Positions 11,501 to 41,799 of a stretch of DNA of 64,000 nt are shown here, one piece after another. The position numbers were made by a program, and so were the translations under genes. Each line of letters begins with the position of its first letter. Within the stretch, counting starts at the first letter, position 1. The stretch covers positions 2,179,284 to 2,243,283 of the forward strand of contig NC_090712.1 of assembly GCF_040954835.1 (NCBI RefSeq), written 5' to 3'. The notes beneath the pieces are model-generated. The model searched no databases. It saw only the letters and a list, made by a program, of their open reading frames with translations, and was not told the DNA's origin. The DNA comes from Lepisosteus oculatus. Lineage: Eukaryota; Chordata; Actinopteri; Semionotiformes; Lepisosteidae.

Positions 11501-14461
11501 AGATTGTCTGATTTTAGTACATATCTGTCTTCATTTAACCCCAGAATGATGATTCTTCTCAGTAGCATACCTCTCAAAGTACGCTATGTTGTGAAAAATA
11601 TAGTGTACCACCGAAATAAAGAATCTTCTGCCCTGCTGATTAAAACTATAAACAAATGGTCTGAAAACATGCACTAAATCATGATTATTAATAGTCCGCA
11701 GAATGTATGCTGTAGTACAGGTCTCTCTGCTATTGCTTTTGAACAGCTTTTTGCTTTTGCTTTTTATGTCTGTTTTGCTTTTTATGTCAGCTTATTTTAG
11801 AAACTTGTCTGCCTTACTGTATTCCACACACATGTTGCCAATCTGCGTATGTGAGGTGAAAGAACTGAGGGGTAATTTAGTAATTCTCGCTTCTTTAACG
11901 GTATAATAAAAAGAACAATGGTATTTTTATTGTCTTTCAAATGATCTCTGTCAATTGAGCTTAGCATACATATTGCCTAATGAGTCCGGTAACTATGATT
12001 CTGCTCAGTAACAGAGACCCTTGTGCAGTTTGGATGAAGGGAACTCTAGAAGGATCTAAGGAATGTCTGGATTATCCAAGGACAGATAAAACAGAAGCCT
12101 ACACCCTTTTACAGGTGGTTATGATTGGCATTGGTACATGCAAACGAACCCAGTTTTTCTAGAATTTCATTGCTGGTCTGTTTCTTGTGCTGTTAATTGG
12201 AGCCTGGTACTGACACCACCAGGATTCAGAGTTTGGCCACAGTCCAGACCCATTAAGTAAGGCAGATGGACACCCACTTTATTCTCCAGCCCCAACAGGA
12301 GTGGTCCTGACCTTTACAAGGAGACCTGGCTTGGGGACAGCAGCATGTGCACCTTTAAAGTTAATCTTATAGTCAACATTATACCTTGTGATGATTAATC
12401 TATTTCAGTCTTTTGTCTGTTGTTTGCCATACTTAGTTTATGGCTTCATTTTTGACTGTTGCTGTTGCTGTGACCATAGCAGAAAACTATGTATGTGCAA
12501 ATACAAGAAGAAACACTTCAGTCAACTGTTGGAATATTATCTTACTGTACCTAGAACCTTTCATAGCTGGCCATGGGATTCCCAGAGTGAAGAAAGAAAT
12601 GATTAAAACATTTTCATGTTGATCTGTCCAATTGTGATTCATGAGTACTCTAGGCAAAATAGTTTGTACAATACACACATATACAGGACACCATCAGTTC
12701 TTTATCAATGCAAAACTGAGCATGTTGCCTTTCTCTCAGTAATTATTGAAGGCGTACTGTCTGTGCGTTCTACTAGCCTGTAGGATTATTTTATTTTCCA
12801 TACCGTTTCCCATGACACTGTGTTGATCATCATTAATAGTAACAGGAGTACCACTAGTAGTAATAGTAGTGATTATTATGTCGTTGGTTGTGTCTGTGTC
12901 TGTGAAATATTTGTGATGAAGCACATGCACAAATTTACACTGGGTGAGAAACCCCCCGTTAGGTCAGGAGAAATTCGGAGGCTGTTGATCTCCAGTGTTT
13001 CTGCTTCATTTCAGTCCTATGAACTACAGAGGTCTGCGTGATTAAAGGACTCATCACAGTTTGATGATTAAGTTGTCGCAGTAAATTGTTCCGACCAACT
13101 GCCCAGTTACTGACTCCTTCACTGTAGCAACAGTCAAATGTTTCCCACAGAAGAGTAAAAATCGCTGACGCAGAAAATGCGATCAGCCTGACACAACCGA
13201 GCCGCACGCTCTTTCAAAACCACTGAAAGGCAAGACGATAAAAGGCTTTCTAAATCAACAACAACAGGGCCCTTCATCACCGAGACAAAAGAAAGAAATG
13301 AAATAAAACAGAGTGGGCTGTAATCTGTCAGTCTGGAAATGCGATATTTCCAGACCCCACAGAGAGGCAGACTGACAAATGAGAAGCACTTACCTGCAGC
13401 CTCCCACTTCCAGATTCTACTGCAGTGTGTCATTTAAAAGGAAATTACGGTATATGCCTATCAGCAAACACCCAACATACAGATCCTCTATTTATAACCC
13501 TGTAGACTTCATAACAGACATCACATTTGTCTTTGTTTAAGAACTGGTTTTGGAAATAATTTCAAACATGTCCGCAGCGTATTATGACGAGGTCTGTTTA
13601 TGGATTGAAGAAGAACAAACCTGATTCCTACCTGACTTGGAAATAAGGGGCTACAAGTGAAGCGAAGAAGGCGAAGAAAGCGAAGAACCCTATTTTGAAA
13701 GAACACCTGTTTCATCCTGCTGTCACATACAGCATGAATTGAGAACATATTCCTGGCACAAACTCTGTATTCAAGAGACCCAGTGTGCTGTGATCACACT
13801 ATATAGCTAAAGCTCAGATCTTCCCTATGGAGTTTTCTTTGCATCAGGTTTATTCTTTTTTTCCAGGGGTGCCTTCACAGGGGTCCATGGAGGTGAGCAG
13901 CACCCGGACTGTGAGGTCATAGCTCTTTGAAGCTGCCGCCAGTCCTGTAGGTCCGGGGCTTGAGCTCTCTGCCACACCTTGGAAAGGCCTGAGCATCCGC
14001 AGGTCCTTCTCTGAGTAATCTCTCTTAAAGCACCCCAGGAAAACACACTCCTCACAGTCCTGCAATTCAGATCCTGCTCCAGAAACAGGCTGCAATCCCA
14101 CTGACCAGAAGTGCTTATTTTAACCTCCCAAAGTATCAGAGCATGTCTGCCTTACTGAGGTCAAAGCCCTGAGCTGCCTAGGGTCAGCCTTGTCTGTTGA
14201 GTTGACAGGGGCACATGTATGGTTCCAAAATTAACACCTGTTTTCAGACACGAGCTTTGATTTTGTTATGTTTCTCTCTCTATGTATAAAACGTTTATTA
14301 ATGTTAAGGGCATTAACAGGGGGTTTTTATTTTGATAAAAAAAGGTTATATAAACAAATATGTCTCTTGCAAAAGCGATTCTTTTGGCCATATAATGCAT
14401 TTGTAGAAGCATTTGGCTTCTTTACACACTGAACTGCATGTCACTGCTGTAGGGCATTAGA

Positions 14462-14554
<93 letters not shown>
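14462..14554. repeat. (AAT)n-(ATT)n palindromic microsatellite
   Basis: About 17 AAT units run directly into about 14 ATT units, forming a self-complementary block that could fold into a hairpin or cruciform. Seen directly in the sequence; it lies in intergenic DNA. Confidence 0.95.
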
Positions 14555-14556
<2 letters not shown>

Positions 14557-15764
14557 TAATACAAATAAAAATAAACAGTGATTTCTCATTCTATTCCTGT
14601 GTGTAGATGACTGTTCTTTTAAAGCACAGTTGCTCCCAGTACAGCTCGTGTAGTGATTATGAGCCTGCATTATTCTGTGGGTTATTGCTTGGGAGCACAT
14701 CAAACGGACTTCAGAGGGCTGGAGGAAATAACAGCAGGTCTGCAGCAAATTTTATCTGGGCTAATTAAATTTTCAATAAAAAAAAATATGAAGATATTTC
14801 CTGCTATCCTTCTTAATAGAGTGTTCAGAAATTTCCATTTGAGAAGTTGTTTTAATTTCATATCAGATGTTAATAGATCTTGCTGGGTGGGGTCTGCATT
14901 AATGTGTGTTCCTGCAATTCTGTCTTCCCTGCTTTTTCATTAGTTCTTAAATAAAAATAATTTCTAAATGAAAATTAATAAAAAATACTTAATACCTCTA
15001 GGATCCATTGCATGTGTTTAAACTACATGCACATTTTTTGGATCCCTAAAATGTTAATTACCAACACGACGTTTCTTAGAAAATTAGCAATAAATTATTT
15101 TAAATCCCCACCCCTGCCCCAGGCTTGCTACCATCTGGCCATGTTTCTCCCATTATCTGAATAACTATTGCAAGATAATTCAGTTTTCTTTTGGGGATTT
15201 TATTCTTAGCAGCGAAGCTTGCCAACATGGGTTATGGAGGTGTGCTGGTCTGCCTTACAAGATGTCATATCTCTCTGCGTTTCCTGAAGATGTTGTTTTA
15301 AGCTCCGTTGTGTTATGTCATAGTGGAACATTCCTGTAAATGTATCATGTTGTTCTTCTCTGCACATATTCCATATGTTTTTTTGTATTGTGGTGATCCT
15401 GACTATACACAAGATTCACAGCAATGTCCATTTTTTACACAGCATTTCTTACACACAGATTTCACTCAATTCAAGCCAGGAGCTCTTGCGTTGCTCTGAC
15501 AAATCGCATGATCCACTGACTAACAGTGTTTTCACAGCTGTGATCATTAATACATTTAATTCCATTTCCATGTGGAAGAATAGTAGTCCAGGGATGTGGC
15601 AGAGTGGCAGAAAGAATGTGGAAAACCACCCAGGAAGTATTTCAGTCAACAGCGAGAAAAGAGCCCGTCCCCTGTCTAGGACACAGGAGGCACATTCCAG
15701 TTACTCTGTGTGAATCAGGAGTATCCAAAGCTTCCTGCTCCCTTAGTAAATGACATCAGACTGC

Positions 15765-15975
15765 AAGAACATAAGAAGGGTGGTAAATGAGAGGAGGCCA
15801 TTCGCCCCATCTAGTTCATGTGGCTGCTAGTTGCTCATTGACCTTAGGATCTCATCTAGCCATTTGTTGAAAGGAACCAAGGTATCATCTGCAACATCTG
15901 TTCCACACTCCCACCACCCTCAGGGTAAAGAAGTACCTTCCGCTCTCAGGTTTGAATGCATGTCTGTGTGGTTTC
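15765..15975 (-). repeat. LINE 3' fragment with terminal tail
   Basis: Read on the minus strand, this encodes 'FKPESGRYFFTLRVVGVWN' (ORF2 C-terminus of a CR1/L2/jockey-like LINE). A frame shift follows, then 'FNKWLDEILRSMSN' and a stop, then an untranslated tail with 'gaatggcctcctctca' ending in 'cttatgttct'. The same 'FKPESRRHLFT' motif occurs in the copy at about 28010-28395. A dead, truncated copy. Confidence 0.75.
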
Positions 15976-16444
15976 ATTTATGTCCTCTGCTATGTGAAAC
16001 ATGGTTTGTATTTTACAACTAACTGCTCCCTAAACCTGTCAACAGTTTTGACGGTGCCCAAGATACATCCTAATCTAGTCATTATTGTAACTGTGGGAAT
16101 GCAAGAAGTAACAGTGGGGTTAAGTGCAGTTTTGAAATACGTTTATTATGGAGTTATTATGGTTCCTAGAGAGGTGAGGAGAGAGAGACACCAGCGAATC
16201 TTGCATTTTATAAGCCAGGCACAGCCCAGGTCAACATCTTGTGCTACCATAAATGTCATATTCAGGACAAGGAGACACAGAATGTAGAAGAGCATAAGTC
16301 GTCTAGAAATATTTTAAACACCAGCAGAGAATGTAAATTATGATGTTCAGTTTTTCAAGACACTTTCTACTCAGCTAAATAGCACAGGTGGGGTATTGTC
16401 AAGTCCCCACACAAGGGACAAATTAAAATCAGACAACACAGACC

Positions 16445-16562
16445 ATCCATTCATTCATTTTCTCACTACTGTGTCCAATTCATGGTCACAAGAGAGCTGA
16501 AGCCTATCCCAGCAAGCAATGGGTGCAAAGCAGGATACACCCTGGACAGGACGCCAGTCCAT
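16445..16562 (+). repeat. Dispersed repeat, 'cctatcccagcaagcaatgg' type
   Basis: Contains 'ccattcattcattttctc' and then 'gcctatcccagcaag' and 'acaccctggacaggacgcca'. This is a very common fish repeat whose 3' side typically runs into CA-rich DNA, as here. A diverged copy lies at about 17370-17490. It is probably the 3' part of a non-LTR element; the family was not assigned. Confidence 0.7.

Positions 16563-16564
<2 letters not shown>

Positions 16565-16630
<66 letters not shown>
16565..16630. repeat. (CA)33 microsatellite
   Basis: An uninterrupted CA dinucleotide tract of 66 bases directly after the dispersed repeat, which normally ends in CA-rich sequence. Probably an expansion of the repeat's own tail. 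Confidence 0.97.
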
Positions 16631-16632
<2 letters not shown>

Positions 16633-17369
16633 CGCAGAGAGGCATTGTGGGAACTTTTTTTCAGGTTAATTATCCAGGCCAGCGTGTCTCCAGATCGTGT
16701 CTGGGGTTATCAAAAAGAAAAGAAACCTGAAAAGTATTCTTCTCAGCGTCTGCCTGGTTTAAAAAAAATAATTAATCCTGCCTCCAGCAGTGATTCTGAC
16801 AAGTTGTAATAAAATAATGGCATGTACACTTTAATAATTATTGTAGCTTAGTGGCTGTATAATCCATTATATGAGCTCTGAATCATCCAGTCACTTTTTA
16901 TTGTAAAGCACCATGGGAGGCCTTGCTCGCAGCTAAGCTATATAAGCATGAGAGTATTGTTCAGCGTTGCAAGGAGCTTTCCCTCAATTGCTATTTTACT
17001 TCTGAATTAATTCTCTGTTTTTGTGGAGTTTAGCATAAACATGTGCTGCTCACTCAAGTGAAAGGCCTCCCTGATTCATCGCCCATGTGTATTTGTTATC
17101 CTCTGCTGGGTAAGACACCCCTTAGTCAGACAGGTGAGTAGACTGGGAGCTGGGAAATCAAGCGAATGGGGAAGGTTCTGTGTAAATTTGTGCAGACCTG
17201 CTGCGACACTGTGAATATTGACTGGACAAATGCACGATGGAAGCAGAACTGTTACCTGCCCTGGGCAGGGCTCCTGTGCTGCTTCACTCCCGTTTCGTCC
17301 CTGCTGCCTGCAAAGAGGACAGAGGACACGAGCTGACACTGCTGCTCACCTGCTCCGTTAACACCAATC

Positions 17370-17490
17370 CCAAAGGCCATCAAGTTTCATCCAATTCATC
17401 CTTCAGGGCGGTAGTTGAGCCAGAGCCTATCCTGGCAAGCAGTAGATGCAAGTCAGGATCCACCCTGGACTGGATTCCAGCTCATCGCAT
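17370..17490 (+). repeat. Dispersed repeat, diverged second copy
   Basis: Contains 'agagcctatcctggcaagca' and 'ccaccctggactggattcca', matching the repeat at 16445-16562 in order and spacing, with many substitutions. Confidence 0.6.
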
Positions 17491-20400
17491 AAAGCGACTA
17501 ATGTAACAATTATTTCTAGCAGCATTTTCTAAAGTGCAAGTGTATAAAACGGCTGTATAGAGAAACAGTAAGTAGTGTGGTGTACCAAACTGTGGGACAC
17601 ATACAATGCAATAAGGTACACAGTGAAGCACAAATGTAGTGCAAAACAATGATCTGGCAGATTTACCTAAGAGGCGGCTCTGATAGTGATAGCAGTGATA
17701 GTGGGGTGGGGTTAGGATTCTTCAGCCTGAGCGCTTTCAGCTTTCCGCTGAGGAGGCCTGCACTTCCATCAGTCAGATGCGAGAGAGGCGCTACTCCTCT
17801 AATTGGTGCCAAGTATCCAGTTGTGGCGCATCGCAGCCCGCAGAGCATTAGATAACCTGGAGGTGGGCGTGTCTGCTTCCTCGACAGTGAGTGGGAATAG
17901 AACACAAAAAGGAACATTACTGGTAATCCTGGTACATGAGATGCAAGACTACAATACAATCGAGAGCTCTCACTGGATTTGCTCACTTGCTTTACACACA
18001 TGTAAGAGGATCTCTCACTGCTAAAACTAATCCATCCATTAACGGGAAGCGGCATATTCCTGGGAGGAGTCATGTCAGAGCCCACCCTGGCTGAACAGGG
18101 CTCATGGCAAGACTCCCAGACATGGAGCCAGGCTGGGCTACCTCCCCGCCTAAGGCTAATCTATGCCTGATCTGCACAAAAAAAGCCACTGGAAAAGCTC
18201 CCATGAGTTTGAAAGATCCATATGGATGAGCACCAGTCCTGCCAGCGCTCCAGTGATTCGGAGACAGACTGGTGTGAGCCTCCTGAATTTATTCTTACCA
18301 ACTGCACTCAAGTCATCAGAAGGGAGAAATTCAGCACCCACTCCCCAGTCTTACAGTGCTGGCTCAATGGCAGCATTACTCACAGTGTCACCCCAGCCTA
18401 AACAAACAGTCATCGCCACAAGCCTTTCCCATCAGTGTCAGCATTCTCTTCTGTGAGAATATTTCACTCAAGTGTATGGAAAATGGCTACATTTCACAGC
18501 TACAATTGCTTTAAAACTGATGACTTAAAGTACTACAGAAGCGCTGTTTTGACATATTTACGTGGAATCAGTATTAAATAAGTCATCATGGAATGAAGTG
18601 CTCAATATCACATTTAACATCCATTTTTATTGTGACAGAGCAAATGTTTCCAGAGAAAATAAACTACTCCTCTCACAAAGGCAGTTTGTAGAGCCAAAAC
18701 ACAGCAAGAAGAAATTAAGACAGACCTTTCATACTGATAGCCTGACTTATTTTTTCATTTGAATGACAGTTAGGATATGATGTATTGAGAAAGTCACTCC
18801 CAGGCGGTGACAGCTGAACAAAACAGCGCTGTAAAATTTAACAAAGCAAAGTTTGAACATAGTAAACATTACGAAACAATGAAAGGAACATTAAGAAATA
18901 ACACTTGGCAGTCTGTCAGAAAAAAACTAGCGGGCTAGATATTAAAAAAAGAGTTGAGTGTCTTACAGTGGAGCATTGAGACAAATATCGCATTTGCCAA
19001 TGCATTCCAGTGGGATATTCAATAGGGGGGAAAAAAGATGAACATTTTCACCAGCAATTTTTCTTCTTGGAGCTCTGAAGTAGGACATGTGAGCAGTTAC
19101 TAAAATCACGCACCATGCAAAATTAAAAGAAAAAATCCATAAATCACAATGCTGTGAATACATCTACTGCACCTGTTTTGACATCACTTAAATAATTCAT
19201 AGCCGCTATTTAAATATTGGCTGATTCTGCAAGATTTCCTATAAAGACTTAAATTAGCTTTACAAAAACTACATTGTACAAGACAACACTGACTGAACAG
19301 CGAGCAACAGCTAGGCGGTGCACATCAATACAACTTGTTTACTTCAGAGAATGATTTTAAAGATTTGTCTTGCATAAGCAGCCTCCATTTAATCACTGCC
19401 CTGATCTGCCGTAGGGTTTACAATACCTTGATGTTAATCAAAGTGCTGCTTCAGAATGTGTAACTCCCTGTGTCACTTCCATTAAACAAACACTTGCACA
19501 CCCATTGCAATAACAAAACAAACAAAAGATTGTCAACGTCTTAAAATAAATTGCAGACATTAATTCAATATTTAACAGGCAAGGCTTACAAACACACCTT
19601 TTTATTCATCCCAGCTGTGTGTTTCCAGCATTAAAATCTAAAGAACATGCCATATCAGTGTAAACATCATGTTACCGGCTCTTCCCTGGGATAAGCCATG
19701 AGACTTTGTCAAAGAAAATATATTTTAATAAATACTGCACATGATCATTTCACCCTCTGACAGAACAAGGCTTCATTATACCTTTCTTTCCTACAGTATG
19801 ACCATGGCAGATATAGGAGTACAAGCTAATTTGTAGTCCCTAAAGAAGCATCACATAAACTGTCTAAATAAGTCTCCTTTTATAGACATATAGAAACATT
19901 TTCTTTTTGGGGCATTATTATTATTGTTGTTATTATTTGTGCAAGTCTGCCTGTAACTGTTATTTTCTACCCAAGTGCTATGGCAAAAATATAGAATTCC
20001 TTGCATATGTCCATGTGAAGGATTGTAAAAGGTATTACCATTGACTGACATTTGAAAGGAAAGGGAAGATAACCACACTGACGATTGGATTTAAACCTAA
20101 GACTTGTATAATAGGAGTTTCACTGTCAACCTGGAATGAGGCACTAAGAGAACGCTGAAAATAAATGTTTTTGGAGAATTCTGATGTTGCTGCCAACTGG
20201 AGGGAAGTACCAGAGGTTTTCTGTTAAAAAAGCAGTAAAAACTGACACTGTCTTCAGGTTGGGAGTGCATTTTTTTTGCAGAGATATCTGAAGGTCTTCA
20301 TTGGTATTCTTATGCAGTGTTGTTGCCATTCTAGGGTCAAAGAGGAATGCCAACTATAAATCAAACATTAGCCTAATGCACTCAAACCACAGAAACACAC

Positions 20401-21777
20401 TTTTGTTATTGCCCTGCCCATCAGCTCGGACTTTCCGGTTTCCAAAATCTGGCACCCTGAAAAATGGAAAATGGGAAAAAACCAAATATTTCAGTAACTG
20501 TGAGTTACTTAAGTAAATCAACACTTCCAAACATGATCTGTCAATGAAAACAGACCTGATGGAGTCTTAGGCAACTATGTATTGACAAATTACATCACAG
20601 CTTTGTCATGTCTATTAGCTGGTTCCTCTGGAAAAATAGAGCCACTTAGATGTAAACAGATGATATTTGGCATTTTCAGGTAGTATATCCATGGGCGAGA
20701 TTTAGATATCATCAAACTTTATGCCTACATCCTCAAACTAAATTAAAAAGCCAGGAGGTAATGGCAGCTTTTCATTGGCCAGAAGCAAGAGGCATCTGGC
20801 CCCGAAAAATCCTCCATCCTAAGACCTGGATCTGGGGTTGTACTGTAATAGAAGGACAAAGGCTTAGATATGATCAGGCCTGTCTTCTCGCGATTCATTC
20901 ATGTCTTCTTCAACCAAACGGCTGAAAAATGTCATCATGTCTTGGTTTCAGTAAAAATGACAGAAATGACATGTAATTCCCCAAATAATTTCAAAAGTAC
21001 GCACCCGTCTTTGTACAGTTGTGCTGCATTTCTCGAGTCCTCCACACATTTTGTTCTGTTTTGATGATCAGAAAGTAAGGTCGCACATGAAAGTAATGTA
21101 ATATTCACTGATGCATTAGACTTAAGCAGGGGACTCTTTCAGCTTTTCTTCACAGAAAAGAGACAGAGACAGAAGGCACCAACCTGGCAGTAACCCATGG
21201 GGACACATTTTGCCATCATGATTGGTCACATCCATTTGCTAGACCTGGACACACCTGTGTTCAAAGCATAGTGGCAGATTGATAGCAGAGCTAAGTACAA
21301 CCTCGTCTGTATGAGCCTCACAGACTCCTGTGCTTTCATTAAAGCCTGGTGGCCACGACAGACCACTAACAGGGCGATTTCCAGTTTTTCACAGCAAAAT
21401 CAACTCAGGATTCTTTGATTGAACCATAAGAGAAAAATGCAAGAATAAAATGAGAAGATAAATATTTTTGTTTCTCCAAAATGTAAAGCTTTATATCCTG
21501 TACTGTGTCAAACCTTAACCTGATAGTTGCTGCGTTTGCCAGAACCCAAGGAAAAAGTGTTTTTTTCTGGGGGGTGTACATGTTTTTCTTTCCAAAAATT
21601 GTACATTTTACTTCACAAAAAAAAAACAACCAAAATGGCTTTTTGCCGAAACACCTTTGGTAAAACAGGGAAAGACACAGTTTAATTTCAGTATAAAAAC
21701 CAAAGTTTAGTATGACTTTTCTGAGTGACACAGCGGCTGTAGAGGTCAGTCAAGTCCTGGTGTGAAAGGGGGGATCT

Positions 21778-39088
<17,311 letters not shown>

Positions 39089-39559
39089 TTACATTAAATT
39101 AAATGTCTGTACAGCTTATCCTCACTCTCTATTTTTCACAGTTCCTCATTCTATTATCATTCTGATATCGATCCTACAATGATGAAAGCATCTATTAGTC
39201 TAGGAGATTGTTGCACTGTAAGCATCTATAAATATTTTAATAAGTATTAATAGTATTGCTAGGAAAATCGAGGCAGGACCGTACTTTGAAATACCGGCAA
39301 TTATTGAACTAAAGAATGCATTTCTATATTATGTCACTAGGGGGAGAAGAAGACACATCATTTCTCACATTTTGCTGATCGGGTTTATTCATCTTATAAA
39401 AGTACATTAATTGTCCAATGATGTTGTCTGGGTTCAATACATTAAAAATGAATTTTAATTATTTTATCACAAAAGTCATACCGTTTCACTAAAGGCGCTG
39501 CTGTTTTTCACATGGTCCTATTTCGCTCCCTTCTCCAGTGGTCATTCGTCTCCAGGAAC

Positions 39560-39661
39560 AGACTCCCGAGTACCAGATCTGATGAAGGACAGTGAGAATT
39601 TCAGCCGAGAACCGCTGGTCGTTACAGAGTAAGGACCTAACTGATTTCCGCGGGCACTTAC
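39560..39661 (-). promoter_or_regulatory. URB2: Candidate URB2 5' splice donor region / 5' UTR
   Basis: On the minus strand a strong donor, GATC|GTAAGT, begins at 39661. It could end a non-coding first exon of URB2, as in the human gene, where exon 1 is untranslated. This is only a splice-motif match; the transcription start is unknown. Confidence 0.25.
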
Positions 39662-39781
39662 GATCACCTTTCTTTCATGTCGCTGCAATACTGAAAGGCT
39701 GACGGTATATTGACAGGACTGGATATTGAGCGCCAACAAATTTCCAAGTGCAATTCTTGAACAGTTTATAAGTCAAAAGGA

Positions 39782-39912
39782 AAAAGTAAAGGTTTATTCC
39801 ATTCTTCAGGAGTGGCTCCACTGCCGAAACGTTGTTTATTTTCTTTTCAGCAGGGAATAAACCTTTACTTGTTCGTTGCAGCCTACGCATGCTGACGCAG
39901 CTCCCTACTTGA
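39782..39912 (-). repeat. MITE-like hairpin repeat, copy 2
   Basis: The inverted arms 'agtaaaggtttattcc' and 'ggaataaacctttact' flank a core with 'gccgaaacgttg'. They are followed by a conserved segment of about 40 bp with 'cgcatgctgacgcagctccc'. It is the same element as at 2552-2770, in the opposite orientation and with a shorter core. Confidence 0.7.
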
Positions 39913-40299
39913 ATGTTATAAATCAGCCTATTCATTAATTCCATGCCGTTTATTTCAAATAAAAACTGCTAATGGATACATGCAGAGTTTAGCACAGCAG
40001 CGTCCATGAAAAACATCTTAGTTTTTCATCGGTAATAAAACAATATGGAGACCCTATTACACATTCATAACTATAAACTAGTATAATAAATAAGAATAAT
40101 TTCAGTAGATACCGATTACCTGTGTACAAATATATGACCATTTAATGTATTTTTACACATAAAACAGAAACTGTAGTTTACAGATCGTCAAAACACAGCA
40201 ATCTAACGACTCGAAAGAACGATTGACATTTCATCTATAAACATTGCGTTTAAAAACAAAATAAATGTTAAAACTTATACATAAAAGACATTTTTCTCG

Positions 40300-40560
40300 T
40301 ACTCGGTTGCTGATTGCCTTCGCACGTGTTTAACCAGCCTGTTGCTTGAAAATTGACCTTTCACGTCTTGCCCTTCAACCCCAGACAAAACTAATCGACC
40401 GCGGGCGCTGATTGGCTAATCCGAGAGAAGAGGTCATATAATGGAGTCGGAGTGATGAAGTCGGAGAGACGAATCGCAAAAAGCAACGTTTTTGGTTTGA
40501 TCCTGCTTGTGTGTTGAACCCGATCTCACAGAGGAAGTAGACAGAACGATATGCAGTAAG
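40300..40560. promoter_or_regulatory. Bidirectional promoter between URB2 and TAF5L
   Basis: URB2 (minus) and TAF5L (plus) are head-to-head, as in human, where their starts are close together. This patch has an E-box CACGTG (40323-40328), a CpG-rich block 'accgcgggcgctg' and an inverted CCAAT box ATTGG (40411-40415). A likely TAF5L first-exon donor, GCA|GTAAGT, lies at 40556. The exact start sites are inferred. Confidence 0.6.
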
Positions 40561-41657
40561 TGGGGGAGGCCCAGAAATGTTCATTCGCGAGATTTAGGAA
40601 GAGGTACTGAAGGAAAAGCTCAATGATGGATAGAGCGGCAAACAGCTCAAGATAGGCCTAGGGAGACATCAATTGAAAACGCCGGCGGCTTGGAATATGC
40701 TGAGAGTGTGTCCCTTCCACAGGCAATCTGCGTGAAGTGTTTTCATGCTTTGCAAAATTCTGACTATATTTAGGAAGGGGGTCATGTAGACTTTAGTTTG
40801 GAGATTGAGCAACAGTACAACGTAATACTAGTTGTGGAGGCTGATCGGACATACAAGTGTATAGATGCCCCCGCCCATTTCCCATTAGACTCCAAGGGGC
40901 AACTACAGTACCGCTAATGAATTAACATACCTATCTGCACTTCCATTCGGTGGTTAAAGTCGATTATTCCACAGCACGTCACACCGAGTGCGCACTCAGT
41001 GGTCCTTTCCGCGTGTTGTTGTTAAAGCGTCTTGTCTAAACGACAAGTAAGTCATTGATGGTGTGCATAACTTCTGTTCCTGTTCATTTCATCTGGGATA
41101 TCCGATGTTTTGTGAATTACGCCTTTGAATCAATCTGCTTGTTTTTGTTTTGCTGTTCGGTTATTGAAACGTAAACGTTTATTAGCTGTAGTGTACTATT
41201 TATTAACTATACTTTACTTGTTGGATTGTTTTCTGTGAAAGTTACTTCATCAATATCTTTTGCCCCAGAATTCTATAGAGGACACCGTATTTATCTCTTG
41301 CAAATGGAAACCAAGTTGCCCCATCATATAATCTCATTTTTTCCCAGGCCTTCTCTCACTCAAACGTGATTTAGTGAACCCAGTAGAGTAAAAAATGAAT
41401 CCAAATCTATTCTGTGGCCATTCAGCGCGGCTGCTTCCAGGAATGATAAATCTGTTCCTGCTTTTCAATTTCTTTTCCTCCACTTTCATGCCAATTATGA
41501 GTCCCAGTTCCTTTCTGATTTTTGGGGAATTGGTTCTGAAGAGGGAATTGGAGCTGAGCCCCAGCCCCCTCTCCCCCACACTCTGGTTACTTCTGAAAAC
41601 CATCAGCCCATCTTAGACTGAGCCCTCCTTGCCCCTGACGGCTGCGGTCTTCCTCAG
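40556..41657 (+). other. TAF5L: TAF5L intron 1 (inferred)
   Basis: Runs from the candidate donor of a non-coding first exon to the CTTCCTCAG acceptor just before the start codon. No repeats or coding sequence recognised. The open frame at 41395-41616 has no known homologue. Confidence 0.45.
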
Positions 41658-41660
41658 GTG

Positions 41661-41799
41661 ATGAAGAGGGTGCGGGCGGAGCAGATCCAGTACACCGTGG
41701 CTCAGTACCTCAAGCGGCGGCAGTATGTGGATGTTGAGAGTTCCCTGAAGGGCGCCAAGCTCTCTCAGACTGCAGAGGAGATGGCAGCTAACCTCACAG
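41661..41799 (+). CDS. TAF5L: TAF5L coding exon 1 (start codon)
   Basis: [20 protein letters not shown]... to EEMAANLT plus one base, with donor GTAGAG. Human starts MKRVRTEQIQ, which fixes the ATG at 41661. The acceptor AG is at 41656-41657. Phase 1 out. Confidence 0.95.

Larger units (their letters stand above)
7931..21680. other. Intergenic region between GALNT2 and URB2
   Basis: About 13.7 kb with no gene I can support. The open frames are short and lack splice context or recognisable protein similarity. It holds a SINE tail near 8440-8500, an (AAT)n/(ATT)n palindromic microsatellite at 14462-14554, a LINE 3' fragment at 15765-15975, a (CA)n tract at 16565-16630 and two copies of a dispersed 'cctatcc...caccctggac' repeat at about 16445-16562 and 17370-17490. 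The rest is AT-rich and looks unique. Human 1q42 also has no protein-coding gene between these two loci, as far as I know. Confidence 0.6.

Noticed and set aside
13850-14101. Possible small protein gene on the minus strand (83 codons, somewhat GC-rich)
   Set aside because: No recognisable domain, two overlapping frames are equally open, and no convincing splice or promoter context. It may be a decayed repeat.
17663-18085. 140-codon open frame on the minus strand
   Set aside because: Composition is Ser/Leu/Pro-rich without homology; it lies in repeat-rich intergenic DNA and has no supporting context.
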